DNA of 64,000 nucleotides. Source: Flexicrinis sp001567485. GTDB taxonomy: Bacteria > Chloroflexota > Anaerolineae > Aggregatilineales > Phototrophicaceae. The stretch lies in assembly GCA_030263635.1 (NCBI GenBank), contig SZPI01000003.1:3010-67009 (forward strand), written 5' to 3'. Below the pieces are notes generated by a model. That model was given only the letters and a program-made list of their open reading frames with translations, searched no databases and was not told the origin of the DNA. This document shows positions 24,556-34,557 of the stretch, in pieces (the first letter of the stretch is position 1; each line of letters starts with the position of its first letter). A program made the translations under genes and the position numbers.

Positions 24556-26417
24556 GCGAAGATACATATCGCATCAGCGAAGGCGGCCCGTCCGACCTGC
24601 CGGGCAACAGCCAAGAGGCCGCGCGCAAGCTCGCGCAGCGTGCCGATGACGTCGTGACCCTGCTCCAAAGCCAGCGCGATCTGCTGCGTCAGCGCGGCAT
24701 GAACCTGCCCGCCGGCGCGCTGGAAACCGTGCTGACGGTCAAGAGCCGCCTCGAATCGCTGAACAAGAAGATCGTCTCGACATTGATCGAGCTGCGCACG
24801 CTGCGCGCATTGGCCGAGACCACGTCGCTCATCACCAGCAACCTCGACACCGAGGACGTGCTCAATCAGGTGATGGACACGGTCGTCGGCCTGACCGGCG
24901 CAGAGCGCGGCTACATCGTCCTGAAAGACCGCGACACCGGCTCATTTGACCAGTTCGCCGTGGCGCGCGGCATTGACGTCAACACGTTGGCGGCCGATCA
25001 GACCCCCAATGCCGCCAACCGCGACTACGCCGTCAGCCGCACGATCATCAACGAGGTCGTCACGACCGGTCAGCCGGTGATGACTACCAACGCGCTTGAG
25101 GACGAGCGTTTTCAGTCGCAGCAGAGCATCGTGGGCCACGCCATGCGCAGTGTGCTCGCCGTTCCGCTGCGCGTGCGCGGCGAGCTAACCGGCATCGTCT
25201 ACTGCGACAACCGCGTGTTGGCCGGCCTGTTCGCTCAGCGCGAGCTTGAACTCGTGACCACGTTCGCCGAACACGCCGCCGTCGCCATTGATAACGCCCG
25301 CCTGTTCCAAGCCCTGCGCGACCAGCTCGCCGAGGTCACGGCCTTGCGCGATGAACTCGACCGTATCTTCGAGTCGATCACCGCCGGCGTACTCACCCTC
25401 GACCGTTCCGGGACGATCACGCTGTGCAACCGCGCCGCGATCACCATCTTCTGCGCCGCGAACACCATGGTCGGCCACAGTTTGACCGACTTCGTCAACG
25501 AAATGCCCGGCCCGCTGCAAAGCGCGATGACCTACGTGCGCGCTTCCGCCCGGCCGATGCCGTTCGACTTATCGCTGTTCATCCCCGGACGCGGCGAGTG
25601 TCACCTCAACATCGTCATGTCGCCGTTGGCCGACGGTACAGGTTTGGCGCTCGTGATCGACGATCTCACTGTCGAGAAGGCGCGCGAACAGCAGTTGGCG
25701 GAGGTCACGCGCTATCTTCCGACCGCCCTCGTCAAGAACCTCGCGACCGTCTCCAATTCGGACGTGCGCGGGCAGGAGCGCCAGATCACGGCGATGTTCT
25801 GTGACGTGCGCGGCTTCACACGCTTCAGCGAGAACATCGACCCCGGCGAGGTCGTGCGCGTCATCAACCAGTACCTGAGCCTCGCCAGCGACGCGATCGG
25901 CCTATTCGAGGGCGTGGTCGACAAGTACATGGGCGATGCCGTCACCGGCCTGTTCAACACACAGTTGAACCCACAGGAAGATCACGCCATCCGCGCCATT
26001 AGCGCCGGGCTGACCATGGTGGCCGAACTGGCCGCACTTCACGAAACCATGCCGGAGGATTACCGGCTCGACTTCGGCATTGGCATCGACAGCGGACTGG
26101 CAGTGCTGGGCAATGTCGGCAGCATGGATCGGCGCGAGTTCACCGCGCTGGGCGAGCCGGTCGTCGTGTCGAAGATCCTGCAAGAGAACGCGCGCGCGTC
26201 GGTCTTAATCAGCGAGGCGACTTATGCGCTGGTGGCCGATACGTTCCAGTGCGAGCCGGTCACGCTCGAAAAGACCAAAGGCAGCATCGCGGGCTTGACC
26301 ACCGCTTATCGAGTCGTGCGCCGCAAGCACAATACCGGACTGGTCGCGCTTCTGATCGACTCTGAACTCGCTGACTTGATCCACAAGACCGATTCGACCG
26401 CCGATGACACCGACTAG
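24552..26417 (+). CDS. GAF-PAS-class III nucleotidyl cyclase, C1-like half
   Basis: A 621-residue paralogue of the preceding protein with the same order: GAF (about 75-255), PAS-like (about 270-385), cyclase domain (about 395-600). Both metal-binding Asp residues are present, D418 (FCDVRGFT) and D462 (DKYMGDAV), and so is K458. The transition-state Asn and Arg are replaced by Val538 and Ile542 (LGEPVVVSKILQ). It is thus C1-like and lacks what its neighbour keeps. Shared FNTQLNP after the metal loop and LGNVGS before the catalytic strand show common origin by duplication. The heterodimer would have one complete active site; GAF and PAS ligands are unknown. Confidence 0.9.
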   Translation: MSEDTYRISEGGPSDLPGNSQEAARKLAQRADDVVTLLQSQRDLLRQRGMNLPAGALETVLTVKSRLESLNKKIVSTLIELRTLRALAETTSLITSNLDTEDVLNQVMDTVVGLTGAERGYIVLKDRDTGSFDQFAVARGIDVNTLAADQTPNAANRDYAVSRTIINEVVTTGQPVMTTNALEDERFQSQQSIVGHAMRSVLAVPLRVRGELTGIVYCDNRVLAGLFAQRELELVTTFAEHAAVAIDNARLFQALRDQLAEVTALRDELDRIFESITAGVLTLDRSGTITLCNRAAITIFCAANTMVGHSLTDFVNEMPGPLQSAMTYVRASARPMPFDLSLFIPGRGECHLNIVMSPLADGTGLALVIDDLTVEKAREQQLAEVTRYLPTALVKNLATVSNSDVRGQERQITAMFCDVRGFTRFSENIDPGEVVRVINQYLSLASDAIGLFEGVVDKYMGDAVTGLFNTQLNPQEDHAIRAISAGLTMVAELAALHETMPEDYRLDFGIGIDSGLAVLGNVGSMDRREFTALGEPVVVSKILQENARASVLISEATYALVADTFQCEPVTLEKTKGSIAGLTTAYRVVRRKHNTGLVALLIDSELADLIHKTDSTADDTD

Positions 26418-26441
26418 TGTTTGCGCCTGCGCGAATCCTCA

Positions 26442-26469
26442 TAGACAGCTAACCCAAATTGCGCATAAT
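26442..26469 (+). promoter_or_regulatory. promoter of the PPC-repeat protein
   Basis: TAGACA (26442-26447, 5 of 6) and CATAAT (26464-26469, 5 of 6) with a 16-base spacer, 41 bases ahead of the ATG at 26511. It makes this gene independent of the cyclase pair. Confidence 0.55.
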
Positions 26470-26510
26470 CCGCCGATCACCCCGAACCGCACGACGTGAA
26501 GGAACCGCTT

Positions 26511-29099
26511 ATGAATCGGGTACGCCTACTCCTCATCGCCACCCTGATAATTGCCGTGGCGGCCGTGGGTCTTGCACAACCGCTTCCGCTGACCGTCACG
26601 CCGCCTGCTGGGCCGGTGGGCACCAACCATGAGGTCGTGGCGACCGGCCTACAGCCCAACTCCGGCTATCGGCTCGAAGTCGTCCTGCGCGAGACCGGCG
26701 TCAACGTCTTCACCGCCGACCTCGTTTCCGACTCGAACGGGCAGGCTGCTATCAGCCTGCTGACCGAGCCAACCGACGCGGTCGGCATCTACGACTTGAC
26801 CCTGTTTGAAGGCGACATCCCGGTGCGCACCGGCACGATCACGATCACCGCGCCGTTCGAGCCTCCGTCCGGCACGACCCTATCTTACGGCGATGCCGTC
26901 GAAGGTGCGCTGGCCGTCGGCCAAACAGAGTCGATCTATCTGTTTGACGGCGCCGAAGGTGACATCGTCACGATCGTGCTGCGCTCATCGGAATTCGACG
27001 CTTTCCTGTGGCTGTACGGGCCGGATGGCGCGCAGCTGCGCTACAACGACAACGGCCTTCCGCCGACCAGCGACGCCGCGCTGACGACCTACACGCTGCC
27101 GGCCACCGGGCGCTACACCATCGTGGCGACCAGCCGCGAAGCCGCCGAGGGCAGCGGCAGCGCCGGGCGTGGATCTTTCACGCTGACGCTCACCGCCGCG
27201 CGCGTGGCGCAGGAAGGCGCAATCGCGCCGGGCGAAACGATCACTGGCGAGTTGGGGCTGTTGGCCCAGCGCGCGAATTACACGTTTAACGGACGTGCCG
27301 GCGACGTCATCACGGTCGATCTGCGCTCGGAGGCGTTCGACAGCTACCTTCGCCTATTCACGTCGGACGGCGAGCAGCTTGCGCAGGACGATGACGGCGG
27401 CGGTGGCCTGAACGCGCGCATCAGCCGCTTTGTGCTGCCGTCCGATGGCGAGTACGTCATCGTCGTCGACGGCTTCCGGGGCTTCACCGGCGAACGCCGC
27501 TTGCAAGGCGTATACACCGTGTCGCTTGAGATCGAGGGTCAGGGGCCGGTGATCGCTCAGGCTACGCCGCAGCCCTCTACCCCAACTCCCGTGCCCGCGA
27601 TTGCCGGCGCAGTCGGCGAGATCGACTACGGCGAGACGACCGTCGGTGAGCTGACCGAACAAGCTCAGACCGGCGCATTCCGTTTCAACGGCACGGCCGG
27701 CGACCGCGTGACAATCGCGCTGAACTCCGACGCTTTCGATCCGAAACTGCGTCTAGTCGGCCCCGACGGAACGGTGCTGGCCGAGGACGACGACAGCGGC
27801 CCCGACCTCAACGCGCTCATCAGCGAGTTCACCCTCCCGCGCGACGGCGAGTATGTGATCGAAATCGACGGCTTCCGCGGCGCGTCCGGCGACCGCGTTC
27901 TACTCGGCGAGTTTTCGCTCAGCCTCACTGCGGGCGGCACGGTGGCGACCGCGCCGACGCAAACACCCGAATCGACCCCAGTCCCGCAGGCGGGCGGCGC
28001 GATCATCGCCGGTCAGACGTTGACGGGCGAGTTCACCGAATCCGTGCAGTCGGCGGTCTACGAGTTCACCGGCCGCGCCGGGGATACGGTCACGATTGAC
28101 CTGCGCTCGGACGAGATCGACCCGTTGGTGCGGCTGATCGGGCCGGACGGCACGGTCGTGGCCGAGGACGACGACAGCGGCGGCGGCGTGCAAGCGCGTA
28201 TCAGCGAGTTCACGCTGCCGGCCGACGGCACGTACACCATCGAGGTCGACGCGTTCCGCGGAATCGACAGCCATCGGCTGATCTTCGGCGCGTTCGAGCT
28301 GTCGCTTTCGGTCGTCGAAGCGCCGGTGGCACAGGCCCCGACCGCCACGCCCGAACCCGCCACCCCAGAGCCAACCGCGCCCCCCGCCGGCGCTACGCCG
28401 ACCGCGCCCTCCACCCCGTCGATTCCGGCACAGGCCGGCGAGGTCACAGCCATCGTTCCCGGTGATGCCATCACGCTGACGTTTGAAGGCGGCGAGGGAG
28501 AGCAGTTCGAGTTCAGCTTCGAGGGCAGCGCGGGCGACATCGCCAGCTTCAACGTCCTCAGCGACGGCGCGATCGACACCGCCATGGAGATCCAAGCCAT
28601 CGACGGCCTCGCGGTCGCCAGCGATGACGACAGCGGCCCCGGCGCGGATCCGGAACTGCTCGGCGTCGAGCTGCCGGCCTATGGTGGATACCGTCTGATC
28701 GTTCGGCCGGTAGCGCCGGGCGCGACCGGAACGGCCACGCTCAACTTCCTCAACTACGTCGGCACCGCCATAGGTGAGGGCGGCATCAGCGTTAGCTTGA
28801 ACGACAAGTTCGGCCCACAGTCGCTGCGGTTCACCGGCCACGCGGGCGAGACCGTGCGCCTCGTGATCACCAGCGTGTCGCAGATCGGCGGCGAGCCGGA
28901 GATCGTCGTGTCGCAAGGGGCCGAGACCCTCGCCAATCAGGTGATCGGCCGCAACCTGCGCCTGACGTTTGAGTTCGTCACGCCGAGCGATGGCCGCGTC
29001 GACGTCAAGGTGCTGCGCGAAGCCGGCGCTTACGGAGAGCTGCAAATCTCGCTGGAACGCGTGGTCGAAGAAGAGGAAACGCCCACCGAGAGCGAATAG
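26511..29099 (+). CDS. secreted protein with tandem PPC (pre-peptidase C-terminal) domains
   Basis: The start at 26511 is fixed by AAGGAA eight bases upstream; the GTG at 26496 lies before that site. An 862-residue exported protein with an N-terminal signal peptide ending near GLAQ. After a beta-rich domain there are about four PPC-type modules with recurrent phrases such as DGEYVIVVDGFRG, DGEYVIEIDGFRG and DGTYTIEVDAFRG, each ending in an FxLSL strand, and separated by Thr/Pro-rich linkers (TPQPSTPTPVP). Such modules are non-catalytic, Ca-binding or adhesive domains of extracellular proteins. The C-terminal end is acidic. No enzyme domain is visible. Confidence 0.88.
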   Translation: MNRVRLLLIATLIIAVAAVGLAQPLPLTVTPPAGPVGTNHEVVATGLQPNSGYRLEVVLRETGVNVFTADLVSDSNGQAAISLLTEPTDAVGIYDLTLFEGDIPVRTGTITITAPFEPPSGTTLSYGDAVEGALAVGQTESIYLFDGAEGDIVTIVLRSSEFDAFLWLYGPDGAQLRYNDNGLPPTSDAALTTYTLPATGRYTIVATSREAAEGSGSAGRGSFTLTLTAARVAQEGAIAPGETITGELGLLAQRANYTFNGRAGDVITVDLRSEAFDSYLRLFTSDGEQLAQDDDGGGGLNARISRFVLPSDGEYVIVVDGFRGFTGERRLQGVYTVSLEIEGQGPVIAQATPQPSTPTPVPAIAGAVGEIDYGETTVGELTEQAQTGAFRFNGTAGDRVTIALNSDAFDPKLRLVGPDGTVLAEDDDSGPDLNALISEFTLPRDGEYVIEIDGFRGASGDRVLLGEFSLSLTAGGTVATAPTQTPESTPVPQAGGAIIAGQTLTGEFTESVQSAVYEFTGRAGDTVTIDLRSDEIDPLVRLIGPDGTVVAEDDDSGGGVQARISEFTLPADGTYTIEVDAFRGIDSHRLIFGAFELSLSVVEAPVAQAPTATPEPATPEPTAPPAGATPTAPSTPSIPAQAGEVTAIVPGDAITLTFEGGEGEQFEFSFEGSAGDIASFNVLSDGAIDTAMEIQAIDGLAVASDDDSGPGADPELLGVELPAYGGYRLIVRPVAPGATGTATLNFLNYVGTAIGEGGISVSLNDKFGPQSLRFTGHAGETVRLVITSVSQIGGEPEIVVSQGAETLANQVIGRNLRLTFEFVTPSDGRVDVKVLREAGAYGELQISLERVVEEEETPTESE

Positions 29100-29102
29100 G
29101 TA

Positions 29103-29289
29103 GGGGACAGTTGTCAGGGGGCAGCCCATACGCCCCGACTGTCGGTGCTCCTCTCTCCCCGGCGATCAACGGGAGCACCGACGGTCGGGAAAGTGATCGC
29201 CGCCGCAGCGATTACGCTCTGACGCTGCCCCCAGCCCCTTCAGTGGGCTTCGCACGGTTTAGCCGTGCGTTTCAACGCTCGGCGGATAG
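29103..29289. repeat. 191-bp tandem repeat, unit 1
   Basis: First of two direct repeats with a period of 191-192 bp. Within the unit GTCGGTGCTCC pairs with GGAGCACCGAC, CAGGGGGCAGC pairs with GCTGCCCCC further out, and GCACGG-TTTAG-CCGTGC forms a small hairpin. The unit ends CTCGGCGGATA. No credible protein is encoded. Confidence 0.9.
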
Positions 29290-29294
29290 CCGTC

Positions 29295-29479
29295 AGGGAC
29301 AGTTATCAGGGGGCAGCCCATACGCCCCGCAGTCGGTGCTCCTCTCTCCCCGGCGATCAAGGGGAGCACCGACGGTCGGGAAAGTGATCGCCGCCGCAGC
29401 GATTACGCTCTGACGCTGCCCCCAGCCTCTTCAGTGGGCTTCGCACGGTTTAGCCGTGCGTTTCAACGCTCGGCGGATA
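29295..29479. repeat. 191-bp tandem repeat, unit 2
   Basis: Second copy, differing from unit 1 by a few substitutions and one base deleted in the GACTGTCGG region. The hairpins are retained. The 3' end is followed by another CTCGGCGGATA and a short CGTCAG stub like the unit start, as if a third unit had been lost. The acetyltransferase gene begins 37 bp further on. Confidence 0.9.
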
Positions 29480-29516
29480 TACTCGGCGGATAGACGTCAG
29501 CGGTAAAGGAGTCCTC

Positions 29517-30110
29517 ATGTCGTGGTTCTCGACAATCCATACGCCGCGCCTGATCCTCCGCGAATACGCCGGGGGTGACGCGGAAAACCGTGAGGCGCTC
29601 ATGCGGGAGTCCTTCGGGAGCGACGATACGCTTGAGCGGCACCGGGACTGGCTCGACTGGACAATCGCCAGCTACCGCGAACACGGGGCGATGTCTCAGG
29701 CGCCATACGGGGACTACGCCGTCGTGCTGCGCGATACAGGCGAGGTCGTGGGGTCGGTCGGGTTGGTGCCAGCGGGTGTGCCGTGGGCGGTGCTGCCGGC
29801 CTTCCGGCTGCCCGGCGAGCCGCATCACACGCTCGTCAGCGCGGAATACGGCCTGTTCTGGGCGACTCGCAGCGCGTGGCGCGGCCGTGGAATCGCGGCC
29901 GAAGCGGCACACGCCTTCACGCACGAATTCTTGTTCGGTGTCATGCGAGTGTGCCGCGTGATCGCAGCAACCGAGCGTGACAACCTGCCCAGCCAGCGTG
30001 TGATGCACAAACTAGGGATGACGGTGTACGAGAACCCCACCCCTGAGCCGTTCTGGTTTCAGGTCATCGGTGTACTCAATCACCCCGCGATCAGTGGTTT
30101 CGCGGGCTAG
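29517..30110 (+). CDS. GNAT acetyltransferase (RimJ/RimL-like)
   Basis: A 197-residue cytoplasmic enzyme of the Acetyltransf_3 type: HTPRLILREY at the N-terminus, the acetyl-CoA loop RGRGIAAEAA near residues 122-131, and the VIAATERDNLPSQRVMHKLGM helix typical of the family. It would move acetyl from acetyl-CoA to a protein N-terminus or small amine; the acceptor is unknown. AAAGGAG at good spacing supports the ATG. It converges on the flavoprotein gene with a 4-base overlap of stops. Confidence 0.9.
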   Translation: MSWFSTIHTPRLILREYAGGDAENREALMRESFGSDDTLERHRDWLDWTIASYREHGAMSQAPYGDYAVVLRDTGEVVGSVGLVPAGVPWAVLPAFRLPGEPHHTLVSAEYGLFWATRSAWRGRGIAAEAAHAFTHEFLFGVMRVCRVIAATERDNLPSQRVMHKLGMTVYENPTPEPFWFQVIGVLNHPAISGFAG

Positions 30111-31117
30111 GTCAGCGGCGGATACACGCGCTCGGCAGCGGCAAAGCCCGACCGGATGCGGTCGGCCAGCGTGGGCCGGCGGTTCGTGACGATATAGTCG
30201 CTGCCTGCGACGGCGGCGCCTTCCGGCAGCGCACGGTGCAGCGCCTCCATGCGCGCGACAAAGCCCGTATCCTGCCACTCCAGCGGTTCATCGAAAGGCC
30301 ACACGCTGACGATAGGCTGGATCAGCCCCAGCGGCAGATCGAACATCCGGGTCACCTGCGCTGCAACGTCATCCGGGTTCCATCGGGTTTCAAGAACGGC
30401 CGGATCACAGCGCATCCCGAACTGCAACCACGTCATCCCTTCGGGGACACGAACCGGATGGTCGATGCGAGCGATGTACGCGATCGGGTGATCCGCCGGA
30501 AGCGCGGCGGGGAGCTTGCCATCGATATCCGCCGTGTACTGCACGACGTTCACGCGGGCGATCGTGTCGAAGCGGTAGCGCTCCAACTGCGCCGCCGCGT
30601 CGGGGCTGAGACCGCGCAGGATCCGTTCAGCGCGGGGCGCCGACACGGCGATCACCACCGCGTCGGATTCCAGCACCGTTCCGTTTTCCAAACACACGCA
30701 GAAGCGCGGAAATCCATGCGCACGGGCCGCCGCGTCAAACTCGCCCACCGACGTCACGGCCGATTGCATGAGCAGCGTGTAGTCCGGGGACATCCCGACC
30801 GCCCCCAACACCGACTCTTGAGCGCGCCTGAACATGAACCAAGTGCGGGCGTCGCCCATCGGCACGGGGACGAGTTCGTCCTCCAGACCAAGCGCGTCCC
30901 ACAGCGGATCAGCCGGATCGTCCAACGTGCCAACGCACCCGCGATCAATCTGGATCTCAAGCGGGTCAGCACGATGAGTCGACACCGACGCGCCAACCCG
31001 CTTCTTGAGGTCGATGAGCGTGATGCGGAGTCCCCCTCGATTCCGGAGCGCGCGGGCAGCGGCCAGACCCGACAACCCCGTGCCGATGACGACGGCGTGC
31101 GGCGGCGTGCGGCGCAT
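30107..31117 (-). CDS. FAD-dependent amine-oxidase/renalase-like protein
   Basis: The N-terminus has an FAD-binding Rossmann motif GTGLSGLAAARAL (about residues 12-24) followed by an acidic strand end (ITLID), and a later SAPRAERIL segment typical of amine oxidase/renalase-like flavoproteins. At 336 residues it is closer to renalase-like enzymes than to protoporphyrinogen oxidases. The substrate is unknown. It lies 17 bp after metK on the same strand, so it is probably the second gene of the SAM-riboswitch-controlled transcript, although the link to methionine metabolism is unproven. Confidence 0.8.
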   Translation of the reverse strand: MRRTPPHAVVIGTGLSGLAAARALRNRGGLRITLIDLKKRVGASVSTHRADPLEIQIDRGCVGTLDDPADPLWDALGLEDELVPVPMGDARTWFMFRRAQESVLGAVGMSPDYTLLMQSAVTSVGEFDAAARAHGFPRFCVCLENGTVLESDAVVIAVSAPRAERILRGLSPDAAAQLERYRFDTIARVNVVQYTADIDGKLPAALPADHPIAYIARIDHPVRVPEGMTWLQFGMRCDPAVLETRWNPDDVAAQVTRMFDLPLGLIQPIVSVWPFDEPLEWQDTGFVARMEALHRALPEGAAVAGSDYIVTNRRPTLADRIRSGFAAAERVYPPLT

Positions 31118-31134
31118 ACGACCGCGCGGCGGGG

Positions 31135-32382
<1,248 letters not shown>

Positions 32383-32402
32383 GGCTCAATTCCTCGTTGC
32401 AA

Positions 32403-32437
32403 CAAAAAACGAAAACGCCGCTTACGGTTAAGGGCGT
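32403..32437 (-). terminator. riboswitch-controlled terminator before metK
   Basis: On the minus strand ACGCC-CTTA pairs with TAAG-c-GGCGT (one bulged base) at 32437-32415, followed by TTTTCGTTTTTTG. It lies between the aptamer and the metK ribosome-binding site, as expected for a SAM-off expression platform. Confidence 0.85.
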
Positions 32438-32460
32438 CTTGGGTAGGTGTGAGGCTTTCA

Positions 32461-32562
32461 CTCATCTCCCAGAGGCGACCTCTGCAGGACTTGGCACCGT
32501 GCCGGAAAACCGGAGGTTGCCGCGAGTTCGCCGGGCCTGTTCCCTCCCTCGCTCGTGATGAG
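32461..32562 (-). ncRNA. SAM-I (S-box) riboswitch aptamer
   Basis: The 102-nt minus-strand segment has closing stem CTCATC (32562-32557) with GATGAG (32466-32461) and the conserved core blocks in order: GAGGGAGGGA, AGGCCC, GCGAA, GGCAACC, CGGTGCCAAGTCC and GCAGAG. This arrangement is the SAM-I consensus. It binds S-adenosylmethionine and controls metK, probably with the flavoprotein gene behind it. Confidence 0.95.
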
Positions 32563-32608
32563 TGCAGTTGAACTGCACGAATACAGCGGCGGCGCCGCGT
32601 TAAGAGTC

Positions 32609-32637
32609 AGTGTATCACGGGGTTGCCGCGCAATCAA
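32609..32637 (-). promoter_or_regulatory. promoter of the metK leader
   Basis: TTGATT (32637-32632), a 17-base spacer, and TACACT (32614-32609) with a TGa extension. It is about 40 bases ahead of the riboswitch aptamer. The same TGATACACT element is used before tRNA-Glu. Confidence 0.7.
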
Positions 32638-32734
32638 CGGTACGGCGTGCCATCACCCGGTCACGACGCGGTCACGCGATTTGGCCTTTCGCGGTACAGT
32701 GGAATCATCGTGCGCCTCTGCGGGGAGGTACCCT

Positions 32735-33280
32735 ATGATCCGTCTGCTGCTGATCCTCTTGGTTGTTGCGTATCTTGCCGTGCCGGTCGGCGCCGGAGTC
32801 ATCTTGTTCACGGCCGCCCGCGACATGATCGATACCGTGTCGCCCGTATATGAGTCGGCCTCGGAGTCACTGAACGATGCGGCTGATCGCCTCGGAACGT
32901 CGATGGATGGCCTCAAAGCCAGCTTTCAGCCGATCGCCAATACGATCAACAGCTTGAGAAACCGTCTCAGCGAGATCAACAGCTTTATCCGAGACAACGT
33001 GAACGCCGTGATCGAATTCATCAACAATACGCCGGGGGTTCACATCCCTCTATTCGAAGGGATCACGATCCCGACAGCCATCAACGTCAACTTTCTCACC
33101 AATCTCGGAAACGACGTCAGTGACGTGATCGAGGACGTGCGCGATATCATCGACACCACGCGCGAGGCGGTCGCGGCGCAGACCCGTATGCTCGGCCTCG
33201 GCGCGCTGCTGATCGGCGCATGGCTGGCGCTGACTCAGGTGCTGGTGATCGTGGCGGTCGCGCGCAGCATCGGTCGGTAA
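32735..33280 (+). CDS. small membrane protein with two terminal helices
   Basis: The ATG at 32735 follows GGGGAGG and begins the hydrophobic MIRLLLILLVVAYL segment; the open frame extends back to 32555 but that part overlaps the metK leader on the other strand. The 181-residue product has a transmembrane helix at each end and a central helical region of about 110 residues with heptad-like spacing (ASESLNDAADRLGTSMDGL), probably outside the membrane. No family is recognised. It ends 3 bp from the convergent glycosidase-like gene. Confidence 0.75.
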   Translation: MIRLLLILLVVAYLAVPVGAGVILFTAARDMIDTVSPVYESASESLNDAADRLGTSMDGLKASFQPIANTINSLRNRLSEINSFIRDNVNAVIEFINNTPGVHIPLFEGITIPTAINVNFLTNLGNDVSDVIEDVRDIIDTTREAVAAQTRMLGLGALLIGAWLALTQVLVIVAVARSIGR

Positions 33281-33283
33281 CGG

Positions 33284-34552
33284 CTACCCGCACGGGTTAT
33301 ATGGATCGAGCGGAGTCTGCATCTGGTCGGGCGGATAGGCCGGCACGATGAAGTCCCCACACACTTTCTCCATACGCAGCAGCGCGTCGAACGCGGGGCG
33401 CAGCGAGATATAGCCCATGTCGAGATGCGGCACGGTGATCGAGAACCAGTACTGCTCGTCGTCTTCCGTCCAGTGCACGTCGGCAAGGAAGATCGCGCTC
33501 ATCAGGCCAACCCACGGCCGCCAGTGTTCGGCGGCATAGGCGTATGCCTCGCGCATGTACTCTGCCTGCTGTTCTTCGGTCACGGCGTACCAACTGTAAT
33601 CCGGGTTGTTCGGGTTGGTCGTCCAGCCGACCTCAAGCAGCGCCATCTGCCGCGCGGCATCGCCGTTGGCGATCATGATCTTGCGCAGGTCTTCGATACG
33701 CCGGAAGCTCATCCAGCGCTGCCGGCCTTTCGCCACCGCATCATCCGGGCCAACATGAGGCGCGTCATAACCGGCGGCATGCGCGCCGACGACGTCGACA
33801 TACTGCTGAAAGCCAGCGTCGTACATATCCTGCAAGTACAGGTCGTCACGGCGCGCGATGGCGTCATCGTTGCCGGTCGGCGACAAGCCGGCGGAGATAA
33901 TGATCGCGTCCGGGTCGGCCGCGCGGATCGCACCGCTGCACGCCGCCAACAAGTCCACATAGCCGCGCGCGTTCGGCACAAACCCTCCCCACTCGCGCGA
34001 GAGGTTCGGCTCGTTCCACACCTGATACGCCCGGATGCGCCCGGCATAGCGGCCGGCCACTGCGCCGCAGTAGTCCGCGACATCGGCGAGATCGGCGGCG
34101 GGGCCGTCGTGCGCATCCGGCGAGAAACCATCCGCCCGCGCCCATTCCGGCGTTACGCCTAACCGCGCAACCATCTGCACGCGGCGCGCCTCCAACCCGT
34201 CCATGATCTCGTCAAGCCGCGAGAAATCATACGGCCCGCCCGGTTCGGCTTGCAGATCATCCCACGCCACGGTGTGCTTGATGTGCGTGAACCGCATCAT
34301 CCGGATCCAGTCCATCTGCGTAGTGGCTAACCCGCCATCCCACCACAGAAAGGCCTGAATCGCATAGGTCAGCGACTCGAACGGCGGGTCGATGACCGCC
34401 GCGCCCATGAACGGGTCGTCGTCGGCGCGCGTTCTCAACAGCAGCAGCACGCCAAACGTGACAACCAGCGCGACCGTCAACAGCGCTGCGATGCGGACAA
34501 ACACCGCCCTCCGCATCCGTGCGGATACGGAGGGCGAAACAGAGGCTTCCAT
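33284..34552 (-). CDS. membrane-anchored clan-A glycosidase-like protein (paralogue 3 of 3)
   Basis: I place the start at 34552, just after the upstream stop. One N-terminal transmembrane anchor (about 17-38) is followed by a TIM-barrel-like domain. The acid/base motif is WNEPNLSREW and a later strand LLEVGW places a Glu where the nucleophile of GH5/GH39-type enzymes sits. It shares WNE-x-N-x2-REW with the two upstream proteins, so the three arose by duplication. It probably acts outside the cell on a glycan, but the substrate cannot be read. Confidence 0.78.
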   Translation of the reverse strand: MEASVSPSVSARMRRAVFVRIAALLTVALVVTFGVLLLLRTRADDDPFMGAAVIDPPFESLTYAIQAFLWWDGGLATTQMDWIRMMRFTHIKHTVAWDDLQAEPGGPYDFSRLDEIMDGLEARRVQMVARLGVTPEWARADGFSPDAHDGPAADLADVADYCGAVAGRYAGRIRAYQVWNEPNLSREWGGFVPNARGYVDLLAACSGAIRAADPDAIIISAGLSPTGNDDAIARRDDLYLQDMYDAGFQQYVDVVGAHAAGYDAPHVGPDDAVAKGRQRWMSFRRIEDLRKIMIANGDAARQMALLEVGWTTNPNNPDYSWYAVTEEQQAEYMREAYAYAAEHWRPWVGLMSAIFLADVHWTEDDEQYWFSITVPHLDMGYISLRPAFDALLRMEKVCGDFIVPAYPPDQMQTPLDPYNPCG

Positions 34553-34557
34553 CGGAG

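Noticed and set aside
29111..29413. 100-residue open frame across the tandem repeats
   Set aside because: It follows the repeat period and the hairpins; it is a by-product of repeat sequence, not a gene.
29103..29479. CRISPR array or integron attC sites
   Set aside because: Only two long units, without short regular repeats and spacers, and no attC core sites or cas genes in the window.
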